Source: Desulfobacterales bacterium (GTDB lineage: Bacteria; Desulfobacterota; Desulfobacteria; Desulfobacterales; C00003060). From it: a stretch of DNA of 6,755 nt. The stretch is taken from assembly GCA_030668505.1 (NCBI GenBank), contig DAOUTV010000097.1, forward strand, positions 1 to 6,755. The letters are read 5' to 3'. Position numbers and translations under genes: made by a program. A model generated the notes under the pieces. That model was not told the origin of the DNA. It saw nothing but the letters and a program-made list of their open reading frames with translations, and searched no databases. Shown in pieces: positions 5,344 through 6,755 of the stretch; position 1 is the stretch's first letter; the number at the start of each line of letters is the position of its first letter.

Positions 5344-6755
5344 ATGAACAGAATCGGGAGAATCGTTGCAATAGGCGTGGCGCTTGTAGCTGTTCTGGTT
5401 GTAGTCGGCCAAGCCGAGGACCGTTTGGACACCGTCTGGGAGAGCTGGGAGATCCGCAAGCGCGTGGCGCTGGATAAAGTCAGCGGCATTCCTGAAAAGA
5501 TCCTGAAACTTCAAAAACTGGAAAAGGTAAAAACCCCTTCCATCGAAACCGCAGTCGATATTGCCTTAACGGCAGCGCAGGAGGAGGCACGGCCTTTGGT
5601 CGACACCATATTCCACAAAGGCAGGCGTCTAACCGTTCCGGATGACTTCAAGACAATCCAGAGTGCGATAGATTCCGCCAAGCACGGCGATGTCGTCGTC
5701 GTCAAGCCCGGCACATATTATGAATTAATCGTGATGAAGGACGGCGTGAAGCTCGTCTCGGATTCGGCGAGGGGAGGCGACTGGCTTGTAACCGTTGAGG
5801 GGGCACGGTTGAAACTTCCACGCCGGACACTGCGCACCGTCATCGATGGTTCAAAGTCGAAACCATCTCATCACGGCATGATTGATTTCAACCCGGGCGT
5901 GGGCCGCAATACCGTCGTCGACGGCTTTACCATCCAGAATCTTCCCAAGCAGGACCACCACATACCCGGACACGCCCACGCTATCAATGTGCGGGGCGCG
6001 AGTCCTGTTATCGTAAACTGCAATGTGCGAAAGAATGGAAGCACAGGCATCGGCAACCACGTAGTGTATGCGGATCAGGAAAAAAAGAGTTCAGAACGCG
6101 ACTTCAGATGGGCGAACGTGAAGCACTGGACCGAGGCGGTAATCTACCACAACATTATAAGCGACCATCTGGGGCTGGGTATCGGGTGCAACCATTTCTC
6201 CTCTCCTTACATCCTAGGCAACGAGGTCCTGCTTAACAATGACGAGGAACTGGGCGACAAGCCCTCGCCGGGTATTGGGGTCAAGCATGGCGCGGCACCC
6301 TCGATCATCGGCAACATCATCCACGATAACCCAGGTGGCGGAATCCTGAGCAAGGTTGGTGACCCACAGGGCAAACATCCAATCGACCGCCCAGCACATC
6401 CTACGGTCGCCAAAAATGTGGTGTACAACAACGGAAAGCTCCGGCCGGCCATCTCATGCAATGGAGTCGGATCGATGCAGGAGCCCGTCCGGTTTGTCGG
6501 AAATTTCGTGTACGACGCAGGCCACGCGGGCATTGGGCTTTCGAACGGCTCGGTCGGTATTCTGGAGGAAAACATCGTGTCAGGTAGCGGTGGCCCCGGC
6601 ATTGCGGTCAATGGCGCCACCGCGCTCAAGCTCAACCTTAACAAGGTCACAGGGGCGAATGCCCCAGGATTCCACATTATAAACGGAGCTAAGATCCTTG
6701 AGATGGTAGGCAACGCGGCCTATTCGAACCGGGGCCCGCGGTTCAAGCTGCGCAA
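5344..6755 (+). CDS. Exported right-handed parallel beta-helix protein, 3' end missing
   Basis: The frame stays open from ATG 5344 to the window edge: 470 codons with no stop, so the protein is partial. Residues 1-24 form a signal peptide (R3 and R6, then a hydrophobic core IVAIGVALVAVLVVV, likely cleavage after GQA at 24), so it is secreted or periplasmic. Residues about 25-95 look helical and charged. From about 98 comes the typical opening of DUF1565/pectin-lyase-like proteins (VPDDFKTIQSAIDSAKHGDV, then VKPGTYYE). From about 185 onward beta-helix coils repeat, with Asn-ladder patterns such as VIVNCNV, YILGNEVLLNND, SIIGNIIHDN, TVAKNVVYNN, VRFVGNFVYDAG and GILEENIVSGSG. The fold is used by polysaccharide lyases, epimerases and surface proteins; no catalytic residues could be assigned. 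AGAGGA at 5333-5338 serves as RBS. Confidence 0.9.
   Translation, partial: MNRIGRIVAIGVALVAVLVVVGQAEDRLDTVWESWEIRKRVALDKVSGIPEKILKLQKLEKVKTPSIETAVDIALTAAQEEARPLVDTIFHKGRRLTVPDDFKTIQSAIDSAKHGDVVVVKPGTYYELIVMKDGVKLVSDSARGGDWLVTVEGARLKLPRRTLRTVIDGSKSKPSHHGMIDFNPGVGRNTVVDGFTIQNLPKQDHHIPGHAHAINVRGASPVIVNCNVRKNGSTGIGNHVVYADQEKKSSERDFRWANVKHWTEAVIYHNIISDHLGLGIGCNHFSSPYILGNEVLLNNDEELGDKPSPGIGVKHGAAPSIIGNIIHDNPGGGILSKVGDPQGKHPIDRPAHPTVAKNVVYNNGKLRPAISCNGVGSMQEPVRFVGNFVYDAGHAGIGLSNGSVGILEENIVSGSGGPGIAVNGATALKLNLNKVTGANAPGFHIINGAKILEMVGNAAYSNRGPRFKLR

Noticed and set aside
6207..6713. 168-codon minus-strand open frame
   Set aside because: Proline- and serine-rich shadow of the beta-helix gene; no RBS or domain.

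Overview
This window looks like a stretch of an ordinary bacterial chromosome or metagenomic contig of roughly 50% GC. The best guess is a sulfate-reducer-type deltaproteobacterium (Desulfobacterota). The evidence is indirect: PaaK-type acyl-CoA ligase, AcuC-like deacetylase and MoaB-like protein sequences of the kind common there, and intergenic space filled with short palindromic repeats of a type common in those genomes. No rRNA, tRNA, CRISPR array, transposase or phage gene is visible.

Layout. 1-260 is non-coding tandem repeat: four 31-bp-type units, one of them expanded, then four CGGCTGAA units, then CACTTTAG repeats. 336-1052 (+) encodes a membrane-anchored TPR protein, followed after 17 bp by 1070-2371 (+), a phenylacetate-CoA ligase (PaaK family); the two probably form one transcript. 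The gap 2372-2698, between convergent genes, holds two adjacent MITE-like palindromic elements set between three copies of TTGATTGA. 2699-3745 (-) encodes a histone deacetylase/AcuC-family hydrolase. 3746-4194 has no convincing gene but carries a long inverted repeat built of 8-bp units. 4195-4317 (-) is a 40-codon ORF with a near-consensus sigma-70 promoter. 4565-5068 (+) encodes a MoaB/MogA-family molybdenum cofactor protein. 5344 to the window end (+) is an exported parallel beta-helix protein that runs off the edge, preceded by another near-consensus promoter and a roughly 190-nt leader with potential structure.

How the genes might work together. The only likely operon is TPR-paaK. PaaK activates arylacetates (or related acids from aromatic amino acid breakdown) to CoA thioesters. 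An AcuC-type deacetylase next to an acyl-CoA ligase recalls control of acyl-CoA synthetases by reversible lysine acetylation, but the genes are convergent and separated by repeats, so this is only a hypothesis. MoaB, the small ORF and the beta-helix protein appear to be independent transcription units. I see no evidence for a large new multi-gene system. The most unusual items are the small ORF with its strong promoter, the paired palindromic elements with covarying hairpins, and the leader of the beta-helix gene.
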